In this document: in pieces, positions 13,195 to 24,300 of the stretch
Numbering within the stretch: the stretch's first letter is position 1
Layout of the letters: each line of letters begins with the position of its first letter
Assembly: GCF_000471905.2 (NCBI RefSeq)
Contig: NW_006500357.1
Coordinates: 3,394,309 to 3,458,308 of the forward strand
Direction of reading: 5' to 3'
Length of the DNA stretch: 64,000 nt
From: Amborella trichopoda
Lineage: Eukaryota; Streptophyta; Magnoliopsida; Amborellales; Amborellaceae
Position numbers and translations under genes: made by a program
The notes under the pieces: model-generated
What the model saw: only the letters and a program-made list of their open reading frames with translations
What the model was told of the DNA's origin: nothing
Database searches by the model: none

Positions 13195-13412
13195 TAGCCG
13201 CTGTGCCAGTCTTGCCAAGGTGTCAGTCTAGCTGTTGTGTCCGCTTAGCTGCAATGCCAAACTAGCCACCGTGTAAGTCTTGCAATGGTGCCAGTCTAGC
13301 TGCTGTGCTCATCTAGCTGCCATGCCAGACTAGCCGCGGTGTCAGTCATGTCGCTGTGCCAGTCTTGCCACCGTGCCAGTCTAGCTGCCGTGCCAGTCTA
13401 TCCGCCGTGCTA
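13195..13412. repeat. Degenerate minisatellite of about 17 bases in the LTR
   Basis: Repeated units of the form gtgccagtctagctgcc and variants (tctagccgctgtgc, tctatccgccgtgc) follow one another for about 220 bases. The matching part of the left LTR (2536-2760) carries a more decayed version. Confidence 0.65.
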
Positions 13413-13734
13413 AACTTTTCCTCTCTCTTTCACTTTTCTCTTCTCTCTCCTCTGTCTGGCACGGTAGGATGTGCATGATATTTCTTCTTTCTCTTCTGTT
13501 TGGCATGACAGGGTTCAGCGCCGTGCATGACATTTATTCTCTCTTTTCTCTCTTCCCTCTATCTAGCACGACTGGGTATGTCGTCGAGCACGACATTTTT
13601 CTCTTTTCTCTCTCTGTCTAGCAAGGCAGGGTACACCACCGTGCATGACATTTCTCTCTTTCCATATTCTAACTTTCTCCTCTCTTCTTCTCACTTCTCT
13701 TCTCTTCTTCTCTTATTCTTTTTGTCTTTTCTCC

Positions 13735-14005
13735 CTTTTGGAAGGTTTAGTGAGAGCCAAGCTAACCTTCACCTTCTTTTCCTCATTCCCTTTCCCTCTT
13801 TTTCTTCTCTTCTCTCTTCCTCTTCCTCTTACTTCGATCTCGTCTCTTCTCCCCCTTTGGAAGGTTTAGGGAGAGCCAAACTAACATTCACCCTCTTCTC
13901 TTTCTTTTCTCACTTCTCTTCTCTTCTCTTCTTCTGTCTTTCTTTTCATCTCTTCCCCCTTCGGAAGGTTTAGCGAGAGTCAAGCTAACCTTCACCCTCT
14001 TTCTT
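13735..14005. repeat. Three tandem copies of a roughly 110-base block
   Basis: The string ggaaggtttag(t/g/c)gagag(c/t)caa(g/a)ctaac is seen three times, starting near 13738, 13857 and 13963, each followed by a CT-rich spacer. It lies inside the LTR. No coding potential is implied. Confidence 0.7.
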
Positions 14006-14735
14006 ATTCCTTTTCCTCTTCCTCTCTCTAAAAGCAAATATTTTTCTTTCTTTATCTCTGAAGGGCAAGGTGAAAGACAAACTAGCCTTCGTTTATATTT
14101 TCTTTCTCTACTCTCTTTCTTTGAAGAACCAGGTGAAAGCCAAACTGGTTGTTGTTTTTTCATTTCTCTATTCCCTCGCTATTCTCTCCTCATTCTGTCT
14201 CTTCTCTTTCCTCTTTTACTTTCTTCATCTCACCCCCTTTCCCTCATTCTTCCACCAAGGAAATGATGTTGTAGGTCCCCTGTTAAGAAGACACCAGAAG
14301 GTTGTCCAATTAACATGGACCCCAATGGCATCATTTCCTTATTTTCCCCTCGAATGTACACGATTGTGTGCATTCTTTCAAGGACAAGGTGGGATCTTCT
14401 GACCCACTTGTCTATATTCTAATGTGTATGTGTGTGTTTGCAAGAAAGAAGAAACAAGTCAAGCGAGACGATTTCGAACCGGCCACAAGCCAGTGGGCAT
14501 TCCATGTGATCTAAGAGGACTCATGCGAGCCAGTCGGAGCGTGTCACGGACCCACGTGAGGAAAATCCCACCTCACGAACAAATTCATCTCTCACGGGTT
14601 GGTATTCCTGCCCCCGTCCTCCTTACACAGTTTTCGAGAGAGCGATCTCAAGTCCCGGGTCCATCTCGAACCCGAAACCACTCTACCAGGTCATCCCGAA
14701 CTGGAGGGGGAGATCGAGGCACCTAACCAACAACG

Positions 14736-17572
14736 ACATATCAACAAATCTCAGAAACAGACTGCTTGAATAAAGTAGGCTTGAGCTACAAACAAAAAAT
14801 TCAGATCTTCTCCAAAGATAGAAATATAGTCGAGACATTTGAGAAAACAGAATGGCACTTGGAAGAGCCAACAGAACTTGATGCATTCCGAGACGAATTC
14901 AGTAGCTCGCAGATAGACAAACATGATGGTTTAATAGAACAATAGAATCGATCATATAGAAAAGAACCGATAGAGAAGATAATATCAAAAATAATACATG
15001 ATTTTTTTTTTGTTAATAACAACGGAAAGGATTTAGACTTTTCCATTGGGGCAAGTAGAAGAACTTAGTATTATAGTTGCAAGACCAAATGGACTTATTG
15101 AACCACCAAGACTCCACCCTCCCTCTTTAATATATTTGTCTTATTCAAAATACAAGCCCCTTCACTTTAATATACAAGGCTGATTTAGTGAGAGAACAAA
15201 CACGCCAAAACCAAAACGCATGTGCTGGCAAGTGGCAACAAAGAAGGGGAAACTTTAGAATATCGGAGGAGGAGACAAGAGGGAAAGAAATGGATGGAAA
15301 CGAAGAACAATAAAGGCTTGCCCCAAGAAGAGAAGAACATAACCCCAATGGATCCTCATAGCAGATCATGACCCCAATATCAAAGAAAAAAAGGCTTCAA
15401 ACTGCTATTGGCTTTGGACATTTGAGAAAATCTCATGACAATCTCTTTTGCCTGATTAAACAAACTAAGGGGAGTACGAGGCCATACTTGGCCACAGCCA
15501 GAAACCCAGTCTTTCTAGACACACTAAGGGTGGAGTTTTTAAACAGTGATTTCACATTTTCACATACTTTTTATACAGACTCAGGGTGGATTTTTTTTTT
15601 TTGGACTGGTTTTCAAGGGGCTTTTTCATATCGGGTTTCAGATGGTTGATGTCAGAGTTAACACAAGTGGGTGCTTTTCAAAGGGGTTTTTCAGAGGTGG
15701 TTTTTGACAGATCTGTCTCGTGTGGTTGGAGGGTTATCAAAGGACCAAAACGCAGAGGGGCAGAATAAGATGCAGGTTGTTGAAGATCTAGCTGAGTGGT
15801 TGAGGAGTGGGCTCATAGATCATATCAACGTGGCAGAGGGTCTTTCAGGCTCACAAACCAGGAGCATCCAATGCCTGGAAATGATGGAGAACGTTTTCAG
15901 GCAAATAGCCGTCTCAAACTTAAACGACTTTGAGTCCAGGTATTCCAGGACAGAGGGTAATTAGAAGGTGACATGGAAATGGGAAATTCTGACTAATTAG
16001 AGAAAATTGTGACTGGTTAGAGTCAATGAATAAGGTAGAGGGATGCAAGAGGAAGCTAATGTAGACTCTATACAATAATAGACAAAACAAAGGTGAATCG
16101 GATATCATACGAAGAGTCTCTTATTTCTCTTAAGAGACTCAAACCCCATTAATCGTATGAATATACAAACTTGTCTTTTATAGACAAATTACAGATGACA
16201 ATAATAGAAACTAAATCACAAAAACTTAAAACTATACCCAGACTTAACATAAAGTACATATACTCTACTAATCATTTTTATATATATTGATTGCAATATA
16301 TACTTTCTTTATTAAACTGATCTACAAAATATACTTTTTTTTACACATTGACCTGATAGATTCGAAGTGGGGGCCCTTTTAAGTGAAAAAAATAGAGAGG
16401 AAAGAATGGGTATGCTGATAATATGCAAAACCTTTAGTATTTTTAATTTTTTTTTTAAAATGAGAAGCACTTTAGTGTTACTTTTCCTAAAAATTATGAG
16501 TTCAGGTACGTAGTACAAAGGTCATAAGAAATTGGTTTTCTTATAATATAACGAGAAGATATTTTAAGTGAATAACTTATAACTCACTAATACTTATGAA
16601 GTAATTTATAAGCATCATTATATTAGTGTTGTATCAGGGCTTTGGAAAGGGTGCCGTATTTGCAGAGAGAAGTTACGAGTTATTTATCCTACATCCGGAA
16701 CAGGGTAACGAAAGTTATGTTTAAATATAAAAATATTTATGGAACTTGTGTTATAAGAAACCAAAGTAGAGAATGCCTATGTAGAGCATGTGAAGCACCC
16801 ACGCTTTCTTTCGCTTTGCGGCAAAGCCACTAGTGGGATAAGGGCCATCTCCTATAATGTGTCTCCAGTAACTTGGTGCGCTCCAGTATATTTCATGGAA
16901 TGTGGGTGCAGTAATTTGGTGCACTCCAGTATCTTGGAGCCCCACTGGTGAAAGATGTGATGATTTTTTTGGAACCCAAAGAGACACGATGATTTTTCGA
17001 ACCCAAAAAGACACCATGTGACTTACATAGCATGTTGGTCACAACAAATGTACCATTTTAAAGATTTTGTGTTTTGCGTTTCTCTCTAGAAAGAGGAAAC
17101 TCTCTAAGATTCTAGATCTTGCACTAATTATACAGTTATATTAGTGAGATAGTTTTTCAATCATATACTTTCTTGTATCCCATGAACAAATCAGTAAGTA
17201 GGCAAATATTGTGATAGTGATTTATTCATATTCGGAAATAGAGAGATTAAAGTTCCTAATTACTTTCAGAACAAAAAGTAGTAATATCTTCCCCTATATG
17301 TCCAGATTCACCTACCATTTCCAATACTAAATAGGGCCGGCGATAGCCTAGGTGGGACAACAGGGCATGGTTGATTGTGAAATATTATAGCCCAAGACAC
17401 AATATGTAGCCCAAGGGCCCGGCTTGGGCTGGCCCTGTAGGAACCAGGTTTGAGCTACCGTTAGGGCTAGTTTGCAAGCCCGGCCTACTTGCAACCCATT
17501 TGTGGCTCTGTAGTTGTTAGAAATCCTACTGCTCAAAATGTGGTAAATACTTGTTTTTGAAGTCTACAACAT
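14736..17572. other. Intergenic stretch, no gene recognised
   Basis: The longest frames (for example 15671-15964, plus) have no recognisable motif, no promoter and no splice context. A short inverted repeat, GAGTCTCTT/AAGAGACTC, lies at 16114-16140. A GC-rich patch around 17335-17480 with repeated ggcccggc-type words resembles dispersed plant repeat sequence. I cannot assign the rest. Confidence 0.5.
16114..16140. repeat. 9-bp stem inverted repeat
   Basis: GAGTCTCTT (16114-16122) and AAGAGACTC (16132-16140) are exact reverse complements with a 9-base loop. There is no T-run directly after it and no gene ends here, so I would not call it a terminator. Confidence 0.6.
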
Positions 17573-19094
17573 TGTTTGCAAAACAGGCCGGTTTGAACCG
17601 GAACCGGTCGGTTAGATCGGAACCGTTAGGGTTCCGACTCTGGTTGGGGTTGGTTTTGGGGTACAAGTAGCTTAAGGAACACCCCCAAAAAATTTTCGGC
17701 ATAAAACCGGTCGGTTAGAGGTCAAACGACCATTTTTTAGTAGAACTGGCCGAGTTTACGCTAACCGGACCGGTTAGACTATATAATGGGCGTTTTTACG
17801 AAATAACGGTACTGTACCCGTTACGGTTGTTACTTTGAAATGGTGGCCGTTATTTGTAGTAGGCATTCTTGAATCCAAATTTTCATTTTTTTTTATTCGT
17901 TTTTTTGCTTTTTTTTTTTTTTTTGTCTTTTTTATGATTTATTGCTCTAAATCACTATCTAGAATATATAAAACAAGAATTTGGATTGAAACATCTGAAA
18001 AAAAAAAAAAAGATTTTTTTTGGATTGAAATGGCAGACTTTTTAGGTTTTTGAAAATTTCCATCATTCTTTCAATAATCTATTCAATACCTAATGGTTCT
18101 TGAAGAAATTTGGTGGGTTTGATAGATAATCCAAGTATTTATCATATTCATGTTTAAATTTATTAAAAAAACCAAATATTATGGGTTGATTTTGGTCCGA
18201 AATGCTGCTGCTCAAAGAACATATGTTCGATAAAAAAACATAGATTTTTGATCAATTTATTGATCGTTTTTTATCAAATTAAATTGTGTATTTTGATCAT
18301 CAAAGCTTGATCTCCCAAATAAAATAGGTATGTCTATTTATGATTGATTAAATGTTTTTATTTTTATTTTTTGTTGCACCATATCATGAAAATTTCATAG
18401 ATCTGAGATTTTCGCCATTAAAAATACCAACTATTTTTTGATGAGATTTGGATCCTTATTTATTCGATTATCCAAACATTGATGGTCGTTTGTTGGTCGA
18501 AATGTTGCTCGATTTTAGGGGGTTTTTGATAGATCGATTTTTTTAAAAATTTTTTTTTTTAATAAAATTATATATTTTGATAAATATGGGAAGTGTTTTT
18601 CTATTTTGCTTAGTAAAATTATTTTTAATAGGTTTATAATTTTTAATAAAATTATTTTTTTTGATGAATATGGGAAGAGTGCTTTTCTATTTTGCTTAAT
18701 CAAATTATTCTTTTTGATAAAACTATTTTTTTTTTATGAAATTGATTCTTCTTTATTGATAAGTGTATGATAATGTCGCTCGATATTTTGCTCAATTTTT
18801 TTAATTATGTTTTTTTAAGTGCATGATATAGTTATATTTGTAATAATGGAAATGTGACATTTTGTTTTTTTTAAGTGCATGCCAAACTCTGGTTGCCTTA
18901 TGTTCAATGAAACTCTACACCATCATCTTATATGTGCAGTTCTTCTCTCTTACTTTTTTTTTTTTGTTTTTTCCAATTTTCTTTCAAAGTTTTTGGAATG
19001 TTATGGAAAGAGTCTTTAAAAGATCAGCCGATTTTTAATAAATCGGCCGACTAACTAGGGATCGGTCACTGGGCGATCCCGATCTGGTCCGATT

Positions 19095-19110
19095 CCACAA
19101 AAAGAGAGCG

Positions 19111-19193
<83 letters not shown>
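19095..19193. repeat. (AG)n microsatellite next to the gap
   Basis: Nearly uninterrupted AG dinucleotides run to the first N, and AG repeats resume right after the gap (19776-19788). The microsatellite probably caused the assembly break. Confidence 0.95.
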
Positions 19194-19775
19194 NNNNNNN
19201 NNNNNNNNNNNNNNNNNNNNNNNNNNNNNNNNNNNNNNNNNNNNNNNNNNNNNNNNNNNNNNNNNNNNNNNNNNNNNNNNNNNNNNNNNNNNNNNNNNNN
19301 NNNNNNNNNNNNNNNNNNNNNNNNNNNNNNNNNNNNNNNNNNNNNNNNNNNNNNNNNNNNNNNNNNNNNNNNNNNNNNNNNNNNNNNNNNNNNNNNNNNN
19401 NNNNNNNNNNNNNNNNNNNNNNNNNNNNNNNNNNNNNNNNNNNNNNNNNNNNNNNNNNNNNNNNNNNNNNNNNNNNNNNNNNNNNNNNNNNNNNNNNNNN
19501 NNNNNNNNNNNNNNNNNNNNNNNNNNNNNNNNNNNNNNNNNNNNNNNNNNNNNNNNNNNNNNNNNNNNNNNNNNNNNNNNNNNNNNNNNNNNNNNNNNNN
19601 NNNNNNNNNNNNNNNNNNNNNNNNNNNNNNNNNNNNNNNNNNNNNNNNNNNNNNNNNNNNNNNNNNNNNNNNNNNNNNNNNNNNNNNNNNNNNNNNNNNN
19701 NNNNNNNNNNNNNNNNNNNNNNNNNNNNNNNNNNNNNNNNNNNNNNNNNNNNNNNNNNNNNNNNNNNNNNNNNNN
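19194..19775. other. Assembly gap of 582 N
   Basis: A run of N is flanked on both sides by AG repeats. The true length may differ from the number of N. Confidence 0.98.
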
Positions 19776-20924
19776 AGAGAGAGAGAGATTTACAAAGGTG
19801 ATATTAATTTCAAATCATCCATCACATTTTGAGAAATTGATTTTTCTAAAAAACAATCATTTTGCTTAATAAAATTACGTTTTTTGATCAATATGGAATG
19901 CTTTTTCTATATCGCTTAAGAAAATTATCTTCTAATAAAATTATGTTTTTTAATAAAAAATTATGTTTTTTGATGAATATCGAAGTGTGTTTCTATTTTC
20001 CTTAACAAAATTATTTTTTGATAAAACTATTGTTTTTTAATAAAATTATGTTTTATGATGAATATGGGCACTGTTTTTCCATTGTGCTTAATAAAATTAT
20101 TTTTTGATAAAATTATGGTTTTTTAATAAAATTATGTTTTATGATAAATATGAGAAATATTTTTCTATTTTGCGGAATAAACTTATTTTTTGATAAAATT
20201 ATTTGTTCTACTGTTCTTAATTGTTGGTGTTTTTATTTGATTTAATAGTATCAAGCTACTTTTGTTATTTGCAAAAAAGTGCATAAATTTTCATTCCTAA
20301 TGTTAGTGATTTTTGTACAAAAGAAACTAGAAAGTTTTTCATGTAAAATTTGACATGAATATGTTAATTCTTGAAAAAAGATGTTACATGGCAAAAATAT
20401 GTTCAAAGAAAATCCTAATCTAAGAAACAAAAAGATTTATGTGACCTGCTTGGGATAATGTACATGACCATATTATTCAAATATTAATTTATAAAAAATT
20501 GTTTCAAATTTTTTTATAAGAGAAATGTATGTAATAAGATATTATACACTTAATCTAAATTTTTTCATTTTTTATTTTAATTTTTTGAGGTTTTTTGACC
20601 CATTATTTTTTTTAAAAATCTACTTGACCGGTTAACCACCTCAGTCAATCCAATTTCGGTTCAAACCACTCCCAACCGGTTCAATTTTGCAAACACTGGT
20701 CCACAATTTCAGATGGTGTCTAAGGGTGGTCAGCGCTAGTTGCTTGGAATGCGTCTCAAAGCTGAAAAACTTGTCTTTTGAGGTTTCAACGACGATCCCA
20801 GCACAACGATTACCGGAAGCAATTAAGAGAGAAAACTGAAACCGGTTTTCACCCGTAAAATGAAAGAGAGTAGAAGGCGGGCGACCGGCTGATCCAGTCG
20901 TTCCCCCTCTTGTTTGCAAAGGCA

Positions 20925-21366
20925 TCCAGGTGCATCCCCCGCCACCTCATTCCAAGCTTTCAGCGGCCGCACCTATTCAAAATTGCATCCCCCTCTCTCT
21001 CAACATCGAACCCTAAGCCTCTTTTCACTGTTTCTATTCACTGGAATTAGGGTTTCGCTCTCCACCAGAGGCATCCTTTGCATCGGGCCTTCTCTGTATT
21101 CCTCGCTCTCTCCCCGTTTTCTCTCTGGCATCTCCTCTGTGCATTGGATTCTATTTTAGGGTTCCTCTCTGTCTCATGGATGCTTCCCCCTCCTCCTCAA
21201 CTCCCTTCTTCCGCTACTGCTACTGCCGTTTTTGTCGCTCTTGTCGCTGCCTCTGTTGCTGTTACTGTTGCTCCGAACCTTAATTTGCTAACCCTAATAG
21301 TGATAGCCCCTCAAGCGTCCCTTCAGTTTCAGGAGAAGTCTCAAAATCCTCGCCGTAACCCTAGAA
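20925..21366 (+). promoter_or_regulatory. 5' region of the SHMT gene: telo-box cluster, CT-rich leader
   Basis: No convincing TATA box is visible upstream of the start. The leader region is CT-rich and carries telo-box-type words: AACCCTAA at 21009-21016, the perfect 9-base box in reverse (TTAGGGTTT) at 21047-21055, AACCCTAA-like at 21156-21163 (reverse), 21290-21297 and 21357-21363. A further one lies just inside the coding region at 21401-21408. Such boxes are common just around transcription starts of plant housekeeping genes. I infer that transcription starts somewhere around 20990-21060. Two upstream ORFs (21078-21380 and 21176-21283) would lie in the transcript. Confidence 0.5.
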
Positions 21367-21380
21367 ATGGACATATCTGA
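21078..21380 (+). CDS. Overlapping uORF candidate across the SHMT start
   Basis: A 100-codon frame starting at 21078 ends at 21380, 14 bases inside the SHMT coding region and in a different frame. It has no recognisable domain, and its sequence is a hydrophobic low-complexity translation of the CT-rich leader. Its relevance depends on whether transcription starts upstream of 21078. An overlapping uORF of this kind would be expected to lower main-ORF translation. Low confidence that a protein is made. Confidence 0.2.
   Translation: MHRAFSVFLALSPFSLWHLLCALDSILGFLSVSWMLPPPPQLPSSATATAVFVALVAASVAVTVAPNLNLLTLIVIAPQASLQFQEKSQNPRRNPRNGHI
21176..21283 (+). CDS. Cysteine-rich uORF (35 codons) in the SHMT leader
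   Basis: ATG at 21176 opens a 35-residue frame ending in TAA at 21281-21283, 83 bases before the main ATG. The peptide begins [17 protein letters not shown] and holds about eleven cysteines, mostly in its second half. The cysteines come from a (TGC/TGT/CGC)-like low-complexity run. If translated, it would tend to reduce initiation at the SHMT start. Conservation is unknown, and it may be only a by-product of the repeat. Confidence 0.35.
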   Translation: MDASPSSSTPFFRYCYCRFCRSCRCLCCCYCCSEP

Positions 21381-24300
21381 TACACGCTCGAACCTCTCTC
21401 TAGGGTTTAATGTCCATTCCATTTCTGACAGACCAGAAGCCTCTGGCCCTGTTCGAACCCCCATTGCTGATGATTCAATTTGCTTTCAACTCGATTCGAG
21501 CTTTTCCAATGATCAGTCATCGAATTCTGCTTCCTCGATACCACTGCAGCTGCTTGAGCAATCTGATAACGGCAATTCTGGCACTTGCGTGGAAGAAACA
21601 GAACTGGAAGAACAGAGAGAAGAAGAATTCAGCATATTGGGTTACCCCATGTGCTTGAAGAGAAGAAGAGAGAGGGAGGGCTCTGTGGTTTCTGCTCAGA
21701 AAAGGCAGCAACATGAGCCATGTTCATCGTCGCCTATGGATTTAGAAGCCAGGAGAATGGCAGTTAGGGCTTGGGGAAAACAGCCTTTAGCCACGATTGA
21801 TCCTGACTTATGGGCTCTCATGGAGAAGGAGAAGCAGAGACAATGGAAAGGGATCGAGCTCATAGCTTCCGAGAATTTTGTGTGTCAAGCTGTTCTAGAA
21901 GCTTTAGGGAGTCACCTTACGAACAAGTATTCTGAGGGTTTGCCTGGTGCTAGGTATTATGGGGGAAACCAATTCATCGATCAAATCGAACTGCTCTGTT
22001 GTGAAAGAGCGCTAGCTGCTTTTCACTTGGATTCTGAGAAATGGGGTGTTAATGTTCAGGCCTATTCTTGCACTTCTGCAAATTTTGCAGTGTATACAGG
22101 CCTTATTTTGCCTAAAGATCGAATCATGGGCCTTGATTCTCCATCTGGTGGTCATTTGAGTCATGGGTATTACACACCTAGTGGCAAAAAGGTCTCTGGT
22201 GCTTCGATTTTCTTTGAGAGTTTGCCTTACAAGGTGAACCCACATACTGGGTACATTGATTATGATAGGCTTGAAGAGAAAGCTTTGGAATACAGGCCAA
22301 AGATACTGATTTGTGGGGGAAGTTCGTATCCTCGAGAATGGGACTATGGTCGTTTTAGACAGATAGCAGATAAGTGTGGCGCTGTATTGATGTGTGATAT
22401 GGCCCATATCAGTGGTCTTGTTGCTGCAAAGGTATAAAAGCCCATGCTTTGCATGATCTATTAAATTGTGCTATGCTTTGTGTGTGAAAACTAGTGACGC
22501 ATGCAGTGTTGAGATTAGTGAAGAGTATTTGTTTGCTGTCTTGCTCAAAATCTGATTTTGTAATTTAATTTTTTATTTGATGTTGTCCCATATTTCTGTG
22601 GAAGATGTGATATTGATTTCATCACCAGAACCTATTTGGGATTGGCTTATTTGAATGGAAGTGATCATTTACGGTTCATGCTATACTCAGCAAGATTTAT
22701 TTTAAAAACATTGTGTCATTGTGAAATTCATAAGATGAACTGTACTATCCATAATTTGTCAGAGTAACTATTGTTTGTGGTAAATGGGCTTCTTGTACGA
22801 AATGGTAGTTGATGGTGCCTTGTTTTAATATCATTTTTAACTACTCGGGCAAGTCAGCTTGGACTCACCCAATAACTCGGGCTTTCCACCGTCACGAGCT
22901 TGAGTATCCCTCAGTTGGTTGTTCAACTTGGGGATTTTAAAAAGAATTACAAAAAAATGTAAAGAATTCAAAAAATAAGAAATCTATTTGTAACATGTTT
23001 TTAATGTGTTCTATCGATTTTAGCAAAGATTGGAAAGTATTTTGGCCATGAATACTTATTTTTATATTTTTCCATCTTTTTTGGATTATTTAAAATGTTC
23101 CCCCATTCACAAATTGAATTTTCAAAATCTACTCTTGTTACTACTTTTTAACCTAATTTATAAGTGTTTTTGTTTAATTTTACTTTAAACATATATTTCC
23201 TATTTTTTTTGGATTTTCTTAATTTTTTTTAACATTATTTAGCTTGAACAGTACTCGGCCTTACTCAGGCCGAATTACTCGGACTCAGGCTGAGTGCTCG
23301 CCTCAGACCTGGGCCGGGTACATGGCCACAGTCATTCAATCTAAACACTGTTTAATAGTTAGGTTTTTTGTGTGGTGATTACCTAATGACTTCTATATTT
23401 GGTAAATCTCTTTTGTTGTGGATTTTGCAACATGATTGGCTGTGGGGGATTGTGGTATTTTTTATGTCATTTATGGCTGCATGCTACACAGTTTCATTTT
23501 CAATGGAATGGGCAGAATCAGCTAGCTGCAACTGCATTGTATAATGCAGCTTTTTGTGGAGGGACAGCATCCCTTTTGGATTAGCAATTTGATTTTTTGG
23601 GATGGATGCCCTCTTTTGCGGTATACTAAGTCTAAGCAGAAATCTGATGCCCAAAATGCAAGAAAAGAAAACCCTTGCCTAGATATTGTCTGTCAGATTT
23701 CATGAAAATAAGTTACAGATTTTTTGAATTGACTATTTGAACTATTTGAGGAAAAAATCTCGCTGATTAGTTAAGTGACCAGTATTTGCATAACCCAGGG
23801 TTGGTGCTCTCTTGAAGAGCATAGAAAGTTTAGTTAGGAGTAGATGCAGATTTTGAGATAGCATAAGCTTCATTAGTTTGCAATGAAGTTTAGGGAAATG
23901 CTGTAATTCTTTGCGGAAAAATGTGGCTTTAATTTTAGTATCATGTTTGTTTGAGGCTTTGATTGCATTTTGCCATATGATAATTGCATCTGAAATGGAA
24001 GAAAGCGAAAGTATATGATGGTGGTATTATTCATCTTAAAAGATAACATGTTTTTTATGATTACAATACATTTACTTGTTGCTCGTAAAATTGGCTTAAT
24101 TGTCCCCTGATCCTGGTGTTGCATCTGTTTGTTTGTTGCTGCTAGGTTATAAATTATAACTAATCCCACTCTTATTGGATCTGCTTCTTTTTAGCTTTTG
24201 TTTGGTGTCTTCTTAGTTGTTGGTACATGGATTATGGTAACATAGAATTATCATGCATGGGTTTTGCATGGGTCTAGAATAATTGCTCAAAGGTCTATTT

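Larger units (their letters stand above)
1..14735 (-). mobile_element. Large non-autonomous Ty3/gypsy-like LTR retrotransposon (Tat/Ogre/Retand-like plan), old
   Basis: Two divergent direct copies of one long sequence lie at about 1-3215 and 9799-14735. The shared blocks run in the same order: 1-170 matches about 11760-11940, 880-1100 matches 12650-12870, and 2850-3215 matches 14335-14735. Read on the minus strand, the right copy ends in CA, followed two bases later by TGGCGACTCCACTGGGG, the primer-binding-site type known from Tat/Ogre elements. A broken gag and, near the other LTR, an antisense plant-mobile-domain frame follow. No protease, reverse transcriptase, RNase H or integrase is visible, so the copy is non-autonomous or pol-deleted. 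The left LTR runs off the window, so no target-site duplication can be checked. The LTRs look only moderately similar, so the insertion is old. Two related elements lying side by side remain an alternative. Confidence 0.6.
9799..14735 (-). repeat. 5' LTR of the large retrotransposon (about 4.9 kb)
   Basis: The inner end is set by the primer binding site. The outer end is set where similarity with the left copy stops, in gaggcacctaacca at about 14722-14735, giving a TG start on the minus strand (TGGTTAGGTGCC) within a few bases. The LTR includes a CT-rich region (12860-14240), a minisatellite of about 17 bases near 13195-13412, and three copies of a block with ggaaggtttag near 13738, 13857 and 13963. 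A length near 5 kb is long for plants in general but known for Tat/Ogre-like elements. The portion 9800-11640 cannot be compared because its partner would lie before base 1. Confidence 0.55.
18555..20190. repeat. AT-rich tandem array, period about 85 bp, interrupted by the gap
   Basis: The word (g)aatatggg with the following tttttctattttgcttaa recurs with anchor positions near 18584, 18668, 19891, 19977, 20062 and 20148. Spacings within each block are 84, 86, 85 and 86. Two units lie before the gap and four after it. The array may continue through the missing sequence. Confidence 0.7.
17573..20697. mobile_element. AT-rich element with TIR-like ends, containing an assembly gap
   Basis: The left end reads TGTTTGCAAAACAGGCCGG followed by repeated ccggt words. 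The right end, read on the minus strand, begins GTTTGCAAAATTGAACCGG followed by similar words. The ends therefore form imperfect terminal inverted repeats. The interior is very AT-rich, carries an 85-bp tandem array and the N run, and shows no transposase frame. No matching target-site duplication is visible (acaacatt against actggtcc). A non-autonomous DNA transposon is the likeliest class, but the superfamily is undetermined. Confidence 0.45.

Noticed and set aside
12776..13231. 151-codon plus-strand ORF in the right LTR
   Set aside because: It is a translation of CTT/TCT repeats inside the LTR, with no domain or promoter.
16114..16140. Rho-independent terminator
   Set aside because: It is only a short inverted repeat in a eukaryotic genome, with no T-run after the second arm and no gene upstream.
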